From NCBI RefSeq assembly GCF_019331675.1, contig NZ_JAHBBJ010000001.1, positions 1 through 64,000 on the forward strand: DNA of 64,000 nucleotides, given 5' to 3'. Of this stretch, positions 38,621 to 47,438 are shown piece by piece. Under the pieces are notes generated by a model, which saw nothing but the letters and a program-made list of their open reading frames with translations, ran no database searches and had not been told where the DNA came from. This DNA is from Bifidobacterium miconisargentati (lineage in GTDB: Bacteria > Actinomycetota > Actinomycetes > Actinomycetales > Bifidobacteriaceae). The translations under genes were made by a program, and so were the position numbers. The number at the start of each line of letters is the position of its first letter. Position 1 is the first letter of the stretch.

Positions 38621-39586
38621 ATGGCTGAGGCGAACAACACGACGGTTACCCTGCAGGTGCATCGTTTCACGCCGCGCGCCGAACGCGCCGAACGTGCACG
38701 CGGCGGCAGCCCGTTCGCCCGTAAGAGCTCCCCGTTCGGCGGCGGTTCGGATTCCGCCGCCCGCCGCCCGCGCGGCAAGCAGTGGGTGCAGGAATACACG
38801 ATTCCCGCCCGCCCCGAGGACACGGTGCTCGATTGCCTGATGACCATCAAACGCACGGTGGACCCCACACTCGCCTTCCGTTATTCCTGCGGTCACGGCA
38901 TGTGCGGTTCGGACGCCGTCTCCATCAACGGCACCCCCACCCTGCTGTGCACCGCGGCCATCCGGGATTGGGCCAAGCAGCCCGGCGCCCTGCCGCAGGT
39001 GGACGATGAGGGGTTCCGTCACATCGGGGACGAGACCGCCGACGACAACACGAATGCGGAGGCCGAAGCCTCCGCGGATTCCACGGACGACGCGGCCGCA
39101 CATGGAGGTTCCCTCGGCGTCATCGAGCTCGCTCCCCTGCCCGGTTTCCCGCCGCAGCGCGACCTCATCGCGGATATCGACCCGATGCTGAACCAGATCA
39201 GGAAGCTCACCCCCTACCTTGAGGCGGACGGCGTGCTGGCCACCACCTCCGAAGGCAAGGTGGACGTGTTCGAATACCTGCAGCACCCCGATCAGCTCGC
39301 CAAGTACGAGATGCTGAGCAACTGCATTGCCTGCGGCGTGTGCGAAGGCTCCTGCCCGGTGTTCGCCGGCGGCGACGCCTTCATCGGCCCGGCCGCGCTG
39401 ATCTGGTCCTCCCGATTCATCAACGACTCACGCGACGCCAAGGCCATGGACCGCATGGACGCCATCGATACGGCGGACGGCGTGGCCGCCTGCCAGTCCG
39501 TGCGTGCCTGTTCGCGCCACTGCCCGCGCGGCATCGACGTGGGCGAGGAGATGTGGCAGATCGTGGCCAAGGTGCGCGAACGCTGA
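38621..39586 (+). CDS. sdhB: Succinate dehydrogenase / fumarate reductase iron-sulfur subunit
   Basis: 321 residues. The ferredoxin-like N-terminal domain has Cys90, Cys95, Asp98 and Cys110 as [2Fe-2S] ligands (YSCGHGMCGSDAVSINGTP...C), with Asp in the third place as in some SdhB proteins. The C-terminal clusters are CIACGVCEGSCP and VRACSRHCPRGI for the [4Fe-4S] and [3Fe-4S]. There is a basic insertion around 20-55 and an acidic Glu/Asp/Ala linker at ~130-155 that are not in typical SdhB. The ATG at 38621 gives better spacing to GGAGG than 38618. It accompanies the flavoprotein gene. Confidence 0.85.
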   Translation: MAEANNTTVTLQVHRFTPRAERAERARGGSPFARKSSPFGGGSDSAARRPRGKQWVQEYTIPARPEDTVLDCLMTIKRTVDPTLAFRYSCGHGMCGSDAVSINGTPTLLCTAAIRDWAKQPGALPQVDDEGFRHIGDETADDNTNAEAEASADSTDDAAAHGGSLGVIELAPLPGFPPQRDLIADIDPMLNQIRKLTPYLEADGVLATTSEGKVDVFEYLQHPDQLAKYEMLSNCIACGVCEGSCPVFAGGDAFIGPAALIWSSRFINDSRDAKAMDRMDAIDTADGVAACQSVRACSRHCPRGIDVGEEMWQIVAKVRER

Positions 39587-39704
39587 ACATCGGTTTCCGC
39601 TTGACGGCCGGATGGTGGCAGACTAGAGCGTAGAACCACGGACGCATCGCCTCCCGCATGGCCGAAGAGGGCCGGAGACGACACAGAAGGAACAAACGAA
39701 GGTT

Positions 39705-40370
39705 ATGGACAAAACGCAGTATACGAATCTTGCCAAGGCCTGGGAATTCGCGGAGGAGCATGCCCGCGAACAGGAGCCGGACGCCATCGCCGACGCCCGC
39801 GAGGCGGCCGACAAGAACGGCCAGCTTCAGGGTCCGGCCGCCCAGGCGCGTCTGCTGAACCTTCTGGTGCGTATGGCCGGCGCGTCCTCGGTGATCGCCG
39901 TGGGCACCGGTTCGCTGGTCGAGACCCTGCAGCTGGTTCGTTCGCTGGACGGTGCCGGTCAGCTGACCGCCGTTGATTCCTCGGCGCAGGGCATCACGCT
40001 GATTCGTCGCGCCTTCGCCGTGCTGCAGGACGCCACCGACACCTCGCTGCGCGCCGTGAACGCGCCGGTCAGCGTGTTCCTGCCCCGTCTCAACGCCAAC
40101 GACTACGACTTCATCATGGTGGCGGGAGACCCGGAGAACTACGCCTCCACGTTCGCCCAGGCCTCTCGTCTGCTGCGTGCGCACGGCACCATCGTGTTCA
40201 CCGACGTGCTGGCATTGGGCTCCGAGCAGGGCGGCGTGCTGGATGCCGCCGACCGCAGCGACAAGGCCGTGGCCATGCGCGAGCTCATCGCCACCGTGGA
40301 ACAGGACGAGGGCTTCGTCTCCACGCTCACGTCCGACGGTACCGGCATGCTCATCGCCGTCAAGCGCTGA
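39705..40370 (+). CDS. Class I SAM-dependent methyltransferase (O-methyltransferase-like)
   Basis: 221 residues. SSVIAVGTGSLVETLQLV stands where the glycine-rich SAM motif lies; GQLTAVDSSAQGITLIRRAF ends the second strand with an acidic residue; DYDFIMVAGDPENY is the third; RAHGTIVFTDVLALG the fourth. This is the layout of the small O-methyltransferase family used on catechol-type or RNA substrates, but the key metal-binding acidic residues are not obvious, so substrate is unknown. The ATG at 39705 follows GAAGG. A strong terminator follows, shared with the convergent LOG gene. Confidence 0.7.
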   Translation: MDKTQYTNLAKAWEFAEEHAREQEPDAIADAREAADKNGQLQGPAAQARLLNLLVRMAGASSVIAVGTGSLVETLQLVRSLDGAGQLTAVDSSAQGITLIRRAFAVLQDATDTSLRAVNAPVSVFLPRLNANDYDFIMVAGDPENYASTFAQASRLLRAHGTIVFTDVLALGSEQGGVLDAADRSDKAVAMRELIATVEQDEGFVSTLTSDGTGMLIAVKR

Positions 40371-40393
40371 TCCTCCCGCGACTGCGATTCATT

Positions 40394-40439
40394 CAGGGGC
40401 TCTTCCTCAACGGCTTCGAAACGTTGGGAAGAGCCCCTG
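40394..40439. terminator. Bidirectional terminator
   Basis: CAGGGGCTCTTCC pairs with GGAAGAGCCCCTG, with an inner CAACG/CGTTG extension. It lies between two convergent genes ending at 40370 and 40445. GTTGTGTT follows on the plus strand and AATGAATCG on the minus. Confidence 0.8.
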
Positions 40440-40444
40440 TTGTG

Positions 40445-41377
40445 TTATGCCCGGCTTGCGATGATCGCGCTGGTGGCGATATCCACGGCCTCGTCCGGAC
40501 TGTCGGTGAGTGTCACCAGATGCGGGTCGATGGCGGAGATCATGCCGTGGTCCGAGACCGGACCGTTGAGCCAGTCGAACAGTCCCTGCCAGTAGTCCTT
40601 GCCGTACAGCACCACGGGCATGTTGGCGACCTTGTGGGTCTGCACGAGCGTCAGGAGCTCGAACATTTCGTCGAGCGTGCCGAAGCCTCCCGGGCAGATG
40701 ATCACGCCGGAGGAATACTTGACGAACATCGTTTTCCTGACGAAGAAGTAACGGAAGCTCATGCCGAGGTTCACCCATTGGTTGAGTCCCTGTTCGTGCG
40801 GCAGCTCGATGCCCAGGCCCACCGACTTGCCGCCGGCGAGCGCCGCTCCCCTGTTGGCGGCCTCCATGACGCCGGGGCCGCCGCCGGTGATGACGGCGAT
40901 GTCCCGCTTGGCGATCTGGCTGCCCATGCGGCGTGCGGCCTTGTACACCGGGTCGGTGCGCGGGGTGCGGGCCGAGCCGAAGACGGCCACGGCCGGCCCG
41001 AGTTCGGCGAGCGCGCCGAAGCCGTCCACGAATTCCGATTGGATCCTGAGCACGCGCCAGGGATCCATGTGCAGCCAGTCCGTGTCCGCGTCAGGCTGCA
41101 GGAGGTTGGCGGTGGTGTTGTCCGTCGGGATCATCGGCCCGCGCAGTATCACGGGACCGCGATGGTACGTGTCGCCCAACGGCGAGGCGTCCTGCGGCAC
41201 GGGCTGTCCGTCTTGTTCGGCGTCCATGGCGGATTCGGCGTCGGCAGGAGCGTTAGTCACCGGGCCGGCCAGCGGATCCGCCACCGGGCCCTTCGCCGGT
41301 TTCAGCGACGACTTGGACTGCTTCGCGCCGGTCTTCCTGTTGTCGTTCTTCTTGGCTTTCTTCTGTTTCTTGGCCAT
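40445..41377 (-). CDS. LOG-family Rossmann protein (TIGR00730 type)
   Basis: 310 residues. AVAVFGSARTPRTDPVYKAA, VITGGGPGVMEAANRGA and ICPGGFGTLDEMFELLT (the PGGxGTxxE motif) mark the LOG or 'lysine decarboxylase-like' family, which includes cytokinin-type nucleotide phosphoribohydrolases. The N-terminal ~75 residues are very basic then Pro/Ala-rich and extra. The start at 41377 gives AAGGAG six bases upstream; 41383 would give none. Its substrate in bacteria of this type is not settled. Confidence 0.85.
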   Translation of the reverse strand: MAKKQKKAKKNDNRKTGAKQSKSSLKPAKGPVADPLAGPVTNAPADAESAMDAEQDGQPVPQDASPLGDTYHRGPVILRGPMIPTDNTTANLLQPDADTDWLHMDPWRVLRIQSEFVDGFGALAELGPAVAVFGSARTPRTDPVYKAARRMGSQIAKRDIAVITGGGPGVMEAANRGAALAGGKSVGLGIELPHEQGLNQWVNLGMSFRYFFVRKTMFVKYSSGVIICPGGFGTLDEMFELLTLVQTHKVANMPVVLYGKDYWQGLFDWLNGPVSDHGMISAIDPHLVTLTDSPDEAVDIATSAIIASRA

Positions 41378-41401
41378 GGTCATCTCCTTATGATTGCGGG
41401 C

Positions 41402-42673
41402 CTACTTCGCCGCGTGCGCGAACCGTTTGGACTGCCGGCTCAGCAGGATGCCGGAGACCAACGCGGAGATCAGGGAGCCGACCAGCACGCCGAATCGTGC
41501 TTCGGCGGACAGTTCGGCGTTCGTGTACGCCAGCGAGGCGATGAGGAAGGATACGGTGAATCCGATGCCGCAGGCGCACGCGGTGGGGATCATGTCCCGC
41601 ACGCGCAGCCCCTTGGCCATCTTGAGGCCGCCCAGATGCGTGGACAGCCAGGCGGTGGTGATGATGCCGAGTGGCTTGCCTACCACCAATGCCACGATCA
41701 GGGCGATCACCAGGGGTGAGAGCATCAGCGCGGGCGTCAGCTCCTCGAAGTGCACGCCGGTGGCGAACAGGGCGAAGATGGGCAGGGCGAGCAGGGCGGA
41801 GAACGGCTGGAGTTTCGAGGCGTACCGTTCGGCGCGCGGCGTGGTTTCGCCGTGGATTTCGCGCGCCGGGGTGGACAGGCCCACGAGTACGCCGGCCAGT
41901 GTGGGGTGGATGCCGGCCTCGAACATCATGACCCATGCCAGGACGCCCACGACGGCCACCACGGCCCATGGCACGCGCTTGAGCTGCACCAGGTACGCCC
42001 AGACGCCGGCGCATACGGCGATGCCGATGAACCAGTACCAGGCGTTGACCGAGGAGAAGAACACGGCGATGAGGATGATCGCCAGCAGGTCGTCCACGGT
42101 GGCGAGCGTCATAAGGAAGGCGCGGATCGAACCGGGCAGGCCGCGCGCGAACAGGGCGAGCACGGCCAGCGAGAACGCGATGTCCGTGGCGGTGGGCACG
42201 GCCCATCCGTGCGCCATCTCGCCGAACGGGATGCTGCTGCCGGTGGTGGTGAGGATCAGGCTGCCCGTCTCCCCCGGTCCGAACCGGGAGAACAGGGCGA
42301 TGACCAGCATGAACAGGATGGGAGGCGCCAGCATGCCGCCCACCGCGCACAGCATGGGCACGGCGGCGGCCTTGGGGTTGGAGAGCGATCCCGTGGTGAG
42401 CTCCTGCTTGAGTTCGAGTCCGACGGTCAGGAAGAAGATGGTGAGCAGGCCGTCCTGCGCCCAGTGGCCGATCGGCAGGTCGATGTTCGTGTATGGGATG
42501 CCGATATGCGTTTCGGCGATGGTTTCGAACAGGTGATAGGTCAATGGCAGGTTCGCGGCCACCAAGCCGATGAGCGCGAAGCCCAGCATGATAAGGCCGG
42601 CGGCGCGGTCGGAGGCGGCGAGCCGCCTGATCGCGGCCCATGCGCCTCGCCTGCTACCGGTGGTCTTTCCCAT
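41402..42673 (-). CDS. nhaA: Na+/H+ antiporter NhaA
   Basis: 423 residues with about 12 membrane helices. GHWAQDGLLTIFFLTVGLELKQEL, GWAVPTATDIAFSL (the TATDIAF discontinuous helix) and ATVDDLLAII, carrying the paired aspartates of the ion-binding site, are the standard NhaA motifs. It expels Na+ in exchange for protons and supports pH and salt homeostasis. The ATG at 42673 has GAAAGGAACGG. It is upstream of the LOG gene in the same direction with a 24-base gap. Confidence 0.92.
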   Translation of the reverse strand: MGKTTGSRRGAWAAIRRLAASDRAAGLIMLGFALIGLVAANLPLTYHLFETIAETHIGIPYTNIDLPIGHWAQDGLLTIFFLTVGLELKQELTTGSLSNPKAAAVPMLCAVGGMLAPPILFMLVIALFSRFGPGETGSLILTTTGSSIPFGEMAHGWAVPTATDIAFSLAVLALFARGLPGSIRAFLMTLATVDDLLAIILIAVFFSSVNAWYWFIGIAVCAGVWAYLVQLKRVPWAVVAVVGVLAWVMMFEAGIHPTLAGVLVGLSTPAREIHGETTPRAERYASKLQPFSALLALPIFALFATGVHFEELTPALMLSPLVIALIVALVVGKPLGIITTAWLSTHLGGLKMAKGLRVRDMIPTACACGIGFTVSFLIASLAYTNAELSAEARFGVLVGSLISALVSGILLSRQSKRFAHAAK

Positions 42674-42757
42674 CGCCGTTCCTTTCGCCGTCCGTTCCCG
42701 TGACGATCGGCGTTCGCCGATCGTCCCTGTGAAATACGACTATCCATAGTACGGCAA

Positions 42758-42785
42758 CGGCCCCGAACGGTTACGCTCGGGGCCG
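42758..42785. terminator. Hairpin downstream of the aminotransferase gene
   Basis: CGGCCCCGA (42758-42766) pairs with TCGGGGCCG (42777-42785). It lies just past the end of the minus-strand aminotransferase gene and before nhaA. The following TTGCC is weak as a T-run, so efficiency is uncertain. Confidence 0.55.
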
Positions 42786-42808
42786 AGCAGCGTCCGCCGG
42801 TTTCCCTG

Positions 42809-44029
42809 TTACCGTCGTGCGGCGAGCGCGCGGTCGACGTTATCCAGCACGCGCTCCAGCAGGGCGGTGGGGCATGCGAGGTTGACGCGCTCGAAATAGT
42901 CGCCGGAACGGCCGAACAGGGAGCCTTCGTCGAACCAGACGCGGGCCTCGTCACGCATGAAGTCACGCAGCGCCTCCGGGGTCTCGAAGCCGAGTCCGCG
43001 ACAGTCGAGCCATGCCAGGTACGTGCCTTCCGGTTCGATCAGGCGCACGCCCTCCGTACGGGCGGCGAATTCGCGCAGCACGGCCACGTTGCGTTCCAGC
43101 ACGCCCAGCAGCCCGTCCAGCCATGCCCCGGCGTGGTTGTAGGCGGCCTGGCAGGCCACCAGGCCGAAGTGGCTGACCGTGAGTCCGCCGATGTTCTCGG
43201 CGGCCACGTCGAAGCGGCGCTTGAGCTCGGGATCGGGGATGATGGCGTTGGAGCACAGCAGACCCGCGAGGTTGAACGTCTTGGTGGGCGCGGTGAACTC
43301 GAAGAGGATGCTCCGGTACCGCTCCCCCAGTGTGCCGAACATCGTGACCGCATGGCCGGGGTGCGCGAAGTCCGCGTGGATTTCGTCGCACAGCAGGTAG
43401 ACGCCGTGTGCGAGGCAGATGTCGCCGATGCGGCGCAGCTCGTCGGCGGTCCAGACGCGGCCGACCGGGTTGTGCGGGTTGCACAGGATCAGGGCCGTGC
43501 AGCGCGGGTCGGCGGCCTTGGCCTCCAGGTCGTCGAAATCGATGCCGTAGCGGCCGGCGGCCTCGTCCAGCACGAGTTCGTTGTCCAGGATGGTCAGGCC
43601 GTTGTGTTCGGCGGCGAACGTGAACGGGTAGTAGACGGGCCGTTGGATGATGACCTTGTCCCCCGGATGGGTGACGGCGCGCAAGGCGGTGTTGATGGCC
43701 GGCATCACGCCGTCGGACAGGCTCACCCACGCGGGGTCGATGTCGTAGCCGTGGCGACGTCTCATCCAGCCGGTCAGGGCGGCGAAATAGTCGTCGGTGG
43801 CGTAGTCGTAGCCGAACACGTCGTGCGTGGCGGCCTCGACCAGCGCGTCCACGATTTCCGGCGCGGGCTTGAATTCCATGTCCGCCACGGACAGCGGGAT
43901 CACATCCCGGCTGTTCGGCCCCATTTCCGCTTCGATCTCATGCCATTTGATGGACGTGGAGCCATGCCGTTCGAGGATCGTGCTGAAATCGTACCGGTGC
44001 TGACCGCGATCCTGTTCCGCCTGCGTCAC
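42809..44029 (-). CDS. MalY/PatB-type PLP aminotransferase or cystathionine beta-lyase
   Basis: 406 residues. Fold-type I landmarks are VIPLSVADMEFKPAPEIVDAL, SLSDGVMPAINTALRAVTHPGD, CNPHNPVGRVWT, and the PLP lysine in FTAPTKTFNLAGL. The VADMEF and FTAPTKTFN segments are typical of the MalY/PatB subgroup, which cleaves cystathionine or acts as an aminotransferase. The start at 44029 is a GTG with AGGAAAGGGAAG upstream; a TTG further back has none. It lies beside the tRNA genes. Confidence 0.85.
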   Translation of the reverse strand: MTQAEQDRGQHRYDFSTILERHGSTSIKWHEIEAEMGPNSRDVIPLSVADMEFKPAPEIVDALVEAATHDVFGYDYATDDYFAALTGWMRRRHGYDIDPAWVSLSDGVMPAINTALRAVTHPGDKVIIQRPVYYPFTFAAEHNGLTILDNELVLDEAAGRYGIDFDDLEAKAADPRCTALILCNPHNPVGRVWTADELRRIGDICLAHGVYLLCDEIHADFAHPGHAVTMFGTLGERYRSILFEFTAPTKTFNLAGLLCSNAIIPDPELKRRFDVAAENIGGLTVSHFGLVACQAAYNHAGAWLDGLLGVLERNVAVLREFAARTEGVRLIEPEGTYLAWLDCRGLGFETPEALRDFMRDEARVWFDEGSLFGRSGDYFERVNLACPTALLERVLDNVDRALAARR

Positions 44030-44096
44030 TGCTCTTCCCTTTCCTGCTGTGAGAACCAACCCGCCTCATCGTAGCGACGGATTGTGTCGGAATTGG

Positions 44097-44130
44097 AAAA
44101 GCCTCGAAAGCATTTCGCTTCCGAGGCTTT
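44097..44130 (-). terminator. Terminator of the tRNA-Arg pair
   Basis: AAAGCCTCG and CGAGGCTTT form a 9-bp stem with a 15-base loop, followed on the minus strand by TTCC. It lies just downstream of the tRNA genes in their direction of transcription. Confidence 0.75.
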
Positions 44131-44134
44131 ATCG

Positions 44135-44208
44135 TGCGCGAGACAGGATTCGAACCTGCGACCTGCTGATCCGTAGTCAGCTGCTCTAATCCGCTGGGCT
44201 ACTCGCGC
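44135..44208 (-). tRNA. tRNA-Arg (anticodon ACG)
   Basis: A 74-base cloverleaf. The acceptor stem is GCGCGAG with CTCGCGC, discriminator A. The anticodon loop CTACGGA gives ACG at 44172-44174 (read CGT on the plus strand). The T arm has GCAGG-TTCGAAT-CCTGT. No CCA is encoded. It is identical to the copy at 44238-44311. Confidence 0.97.
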
Positions 44209-44237
44209 ATACCACTGTTGTCCCCGTGGTTCGGGAG

Positions 44238-44311
44238 TGCGCGAGACAGGATTCGAACCTGCGACCTGCTGATCCGTAGTCAGCTGCTCTAATCCGCTGG
44301 GCTACTCGCGC
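44238..44311 (-). tRNA. tRNA-Arg (anticodon ACG), second identical copy
   Basis: Same 74 bases as the neighbour at 44135-44208, separated by 29 bases, in the same direction and probably one transcript with it. The duplicated gene raises supply of the ACG tRNA, which, after wobble modification to inosine, reads CGT, CGC and CGA. Confidence 0.97.
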
Positions 44312-44397
44312 ATGTTGTCGTTCAAACAACTCGATTTATAATACACGTCATTCAACGCTCTGCAAGTCGGATACCCATACGGCGTGTCGCGTTGGAA

Positions 44398-45867
44398 TCA
44401 TGCGGTTTTGCGATGTTCGAACGTCGCTCCGCGCATCGCCTCCCTCAATAATTTCGGGCTGCTTTTTCCTTCCACGGACGCCTGGTCCACGATCACCTGC
44501 CGCACGTCCTCCATGCTGGGTAGCTGGAACATGGTGTCCTGCAGCGTGCGTTCGATGATGGATCGCAGGCCACGCGCGCCGATGCCCTGGGCGATGGCCG
44601 TGTCCGCGATGGCATGCACGGCCTGCTCGGTGAATTGGAGGTCCACGCCGTCCACGGCGAACAGTTTGCGGTACTGCTTGACGAGCGCGTTGGCCGGTTG
44701 GGTGAGGATCGCCGCCAAATCGTCGGCGGTGAGCTCCTTGAGCACGCTGATCACCGGCAGTCGTCCGATGAACTCGGGCAGCAGGCCGAATTCGGCCAGA
44801 TCATCGGCATTGACCTGTTCCAGCAGTTCGTCGTCCTTGAGGTCGGCGTCATGCCAGTTCGCCCCGAATCCGCTCTCCCGGCGGCCCAGACGTTGGCGCA
44901 CGATGTCCGTCAGCCCCACGAACGCGCCGCCGCAGATGAACAGGATGTCGCGCGTGTCCATCTGCACGGTCTCCTGCTCCTTGTGCTTGCGCGTGCCCTC
45001 CACCGGCACGGAGGCGATGGTGCCTTCCAGGATCTTGAGCAGTGCCTGCTGCACGCCCTCGCCGGACACGTCACGGGTGATGGAGGTGTTCTCGCCGGAT
45101 TTGCGGGCGATCTTGTCGATCTCGTCGATGTAGACGATGCCATGCTGGGCCCGCGCCACATCGCCGTCGGAGGCCTGCAGCAGCCGTTGCAGCACGGTTT
45201 CCACGTCGTCGCCTACGTAACCGGCCTCGGTCAGCGTGGTGGCGTCCGTGATGACGAACGGCACGTTCATCACGCGGGCCAGCGACTGGGCGAGGTACGT
45301 CTTGCCCACGCCGGTGGGGCCGAGCAGCAGGATGTTGGATTTGGCGACTTCGACATCGGCCAGCGGGTCGTTGTCGCGGCGGCGCGAACGACCGGAACGA
45401 CCGGCTGTGGCGCGGACGGGCGCCTCGGCATCCAGGCCGCCGGCGAATCCCGCGTCGCCGTACCCCATCGCGTCCGGAACGGCTCCGTCGTTTCCCGCGC
45501 GTCCGGCGGCACCCGCCGCACCGATGCCTCCGCCCTGGCCGTTGAGCCGCCCGGCGTCCTCGCGCAGCTCCATGTTGACGCGCTTGTAATGGTTGTACAC
45601 GGCCACGGACAACGCTCGTTTGGCGTTCTCCTGGCCCACGACGTACCGGTTGAGATAGTCGAAGATCTGCGTGGGTTTGGGCAGGGTCAGCGCGTTGACC
45701 TGGGCGTCCTTGACCCGCTCCTCGGAGATGATCTCCACGCACAGGGCGATGCATTCGTCGCAGATGGAGGCGTTGGGGCCGGCCACGAGCTTCCTGACCT
45801 GATGCTCGGTCTTGCCGCAGAACGTGCAGCGCGGAATCTCCTCGTTGTAGCTGACCACACGTCCCAT
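44398..45867 (-). CDS. clpX: ClpX, ATP-dependent Clp protease ATP-binding subunit
   Basis: 489 residues. An N-terminal zinc finger has Cys14, Cys17, Cys36 and Cys39 ([22 protein letters not shown]). The AAA module has Walker [25 protein letters not shown], Walker [26 protein letters not shown], and the sensor [14 protein letters not shown] Gly/Ala-rich insertion between the zinc domain and AAA module (~110-155) is longer than usual. ClpX unfolds substrates for ClpP. The start at 45867 gives AAGGAG proper spacing. It is separated from clpP2 by a hairpin at 45920-45953. Confidence 0.95.
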   Translation of the reverse strand: MGRVVSYNEEIPRCTFCGKTEHQVRKLVAGPNASICDECIALCVEIISEERVKDAQVNALTLPKPTQIFDYLNRYVVGQENAKRALSVAVYNHYKRVNMELREDAGRLNGQGGGIGAAGAAGRAGNDGAVPDAMGYGDAGFAGGLDAEAPVRATAGRSGRSRRRDNDPLADVEVAKSNILLLGPTGVGKTYLAQSLARVMNVPFVITDATTLTEAGYVGDDVETVLQRLLQASDGDVARAQHGIVYIDEIDKIARKSGENTSITRDVSGEGVQQALLKILEGTIASVPVEGTRKHKEQETVQMDTRDILFICGGAFVGLTDIVRQRLGRRESGFGANWHDADLKDDELLEQVNADDLAEFGLLPEFIGRLPVISVLKELTADDLAAILTQPANALVKQYRKLFAVDGVDLQFTEQAVHAIADTAIAQGIGARGLRSIIERTLQDTMFQLPSMEDVRQVIVDQASVEGKSSPKLLREAMRGATFEHRKTA

Positions 45868-45919
45868 GTGCATCTCCTTTGCCACGCTGCGCGATTGCCC
45901 CGATACGATCCTTCAAACA

Positions 45920-45953
45920 CAATACCCCCGGCCATTGCCGGCCGAGGGTATTG
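45920..45953. terminator. Hairpin between clpP2 and clpX
   Basis: CAATACCC pairs with GGGTATTG, with inner CCGGCC/GGCCGG pairing. The minus strand continues with TGTGTTTG. It lies between clpP2 (ending 45989) and clpX, so it is probably a partial terminator. Confidence 0.6.
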
Positions 45954-45988
45954 CGGGGCGCGCACGTGCGCGAAATGGTCGTCCAGAG

Positions 45989-46705
45989 CTACTGGCGGTG
46001 CTCCAGCACTTCGTCCACGATGCCGTATTCCTTGGCCTCGGGGGCGGTCAGGAAGGTGTCCACCTCGATGTCGCGACGGATCTTCTCCACGTCCTGGCCG
46101 GTGTGCTTGGCGAGCGTGTTCTCCAGCCATTCGCGCATGCGCAGCATCTCGCGGGCCTGGATCTCGATTTCGGTGGCCTTGCCGAAGCCCTGGTCGATGG
46201 CCGGCTGGTGGATGAGCACGCGGGCGTTGGGCAGCATGAGACGCTTGCCCTTGGCACCGGAGGCCAGCAGGATCGCGGCGGCGGAGGCAGCCTGGCCGAG
46301 GCACACGGTCTGCACGTCCGGCTTGATGTACTGCATGGTGTCGTAGATGGCGGTCATGGCCGTCATCGAGCCGCCGGGCGAGTTGATGTACATCATCACG
46401 TCGCGGTTCGGGTCCTGGGACTCCAGGACCAGCAGCTGGGCCATCACGTCGTCGGCGGAGGCGTCGTCCACCTGCACGCCGAGGAAGATGATGCGGTCCT
46501 CGAACAGGCGGGAATAGGCGTCCTGCGTCTTCATGCCGTACGGGGTCTTCTCCACGAACTGCGGCATGACGTAGCGGTTGGTCGGCATCGCGGCGGCGCG
46601 GTCCTGGACCTCGGCGCGCATGGCGGCCGGCATGAAGCCGACGACGCCCTGGCGGCCGGCCAGACGCTCGGCGCGGTCTACGAACTTCGCTTCTTCACTT
46701 GCCAT
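45989..46705 (-). CDS. clpP2: ClpP2, ATP-dependent Clp protease proteolytic subunit
   Basis: 238 residues. Catalytic triad: Ser141 in LGQAASAAAILLASG, His166 in ARVLIHQP and Asp216 in DIEVDTFL. An N-terminal extension of about 55 residues precedes the core, longer than ClpP1 and typical of actinobacterial ClpP2. Actinobacteria usually need ClpP1 and ClpP2 together for an active mixed tetradecamer. The ATG at 46705 is two bases after the clpP1 stop. Confidence 0.94.
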   Translation of the reverse strand: MASEEAKFVDRAERLAGRQGVVGFMPAAMRAEVQDRAAAMPTNRYVMPQFVEKTPYGMKTQDAYSRLFEDRIIFLGVQVDDASADDVMAQLLVLESQDPNRDVMMYINSPGGSMTAMTAIYDTMQYIKPDVQTVCLGQAASAAAILLASGAKGKRLMLPNARVLIHQPAIDQGFGKATEIEIQAREMLRMREWLENTLAKHTGQDVEKIRRDIEVDTFLTAPEAKEYGIVDEVLEHRQ

Positions 46706-46707
46706 GG

Positions 46708-47331
46708 TCACTCCCCCTTGCTGTCGTTGCCGATGGTGTCCGGCGTGGTCACAAGCTTGTCCACGAAGCCGTAGTCCAGCGCCTCCTTGGCGGTGAACCA
46801 GTGGTCGTACTCGTTGTCGCGGTAGATCTCCTCGACCGTGTGGCCGGTCTGCTCGGCGGTCAGCTCGGCCATGGTCTTCTTCATGTCCATGATGAGCTCG
46901 GCGTTGATGCGCACGTCGGTGGTGGTGCCGCCGATGCCGCCGGACGGCTGGTGCATGAGCACGCGGGCGTGCGAGGTCAGGTAGCGCTTGCCCTTGGTGC
47001 CGGAGCTCAGCAGGAACTGACCCATGGAGGCGCACATGCCCAGACCCACCGTGGCCACGTCCGGCTCGATGAGCTGCATGGTGTCGTAGATGGCCATGCC
47101 GGCGGTGATGGAGCCACCCGGGGAGTTGATGTACAGCCAGATGTCCTTCTTCGGGTCCTCGGCGGCCAGCATCAGCAGCTGGGCGCAGATGCGGTTGGCC
47201 ATGTCGTCCTTGACCTCCTCGCCCATCCAGATGATGCGGTCCTTCAGGAGGCGGTTGAAAATCGGGTCGACGGGGCCGGCCGGGACGTCATCGCCCGCCA
47301 TGACCGGTAAGGTCGCAAAGGTATTGCTCAC
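46708..47331 (-). CDS. clpP1: ClpP1, ATP-dependent Clp protease proteolytic subunit
   Basis: 207 residues starting at a GTG at 47331 with AAGGAGAATCAAG upstream. Triad: Ser102 ([14 protein letters not shown]), His127 (ARVLMHQP) and Asp176. It pairs with ClpP2 encoded immediately downstream. A short palindrome, GCGAATAATCGC (47394-47405), lies 63 bases upstream and might be a regulator site. Confidence 0.95.
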   Translation of the reverse strand: MSNTFATLPVMAGDDVPAGPVDPIFNRLLKDRIIWMGEEVKDDMANRICAQLLMLAAEDPKKDIWLYINSPGGSITAGMAIYDTMQLIEPDVATVGLGMCASMGQFLLSSGTKGKRYLTSHARVLMHQPSGGIGGTTTDVRINAELIMDMKKTMAELTAEQTGHTVEEIYRDNEYDHWFTAKEALDYGFVDKLVTTPDTIGNDSKGE

Positions 47332-47393
47332 CTTGATTCTCCTTAACTCATAACTCGAACATTGTTCAGACTACCGCCTCGAAGCGACTGGAA

Positions 47394-47405
47394 GCGAATA
47401 ATCGC
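47394..47405. promoter_or_regulatory. Possible operator upstream of clpP1
   Basis: GCGAATAATCGC is an inverted repeat (GCGA, four bases, TCGC). Its position before clpP1 fits a Clp regulator site, but it does not clearly match the published ClgR-type pattern as I remember it, so this is tentative. Confidence 0.25.
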
Positions 47406-47438
47406 CTGTATTTTGGCGGCCAGCGTAGGAGCTCGCGT

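Noticed and set aside
44135..44311. tRNA genes as the attachment site of an integrated element
   Set aside because: Both copies are intact and neighbours are housekeeping genes; no integrase or flanking duplication was found.
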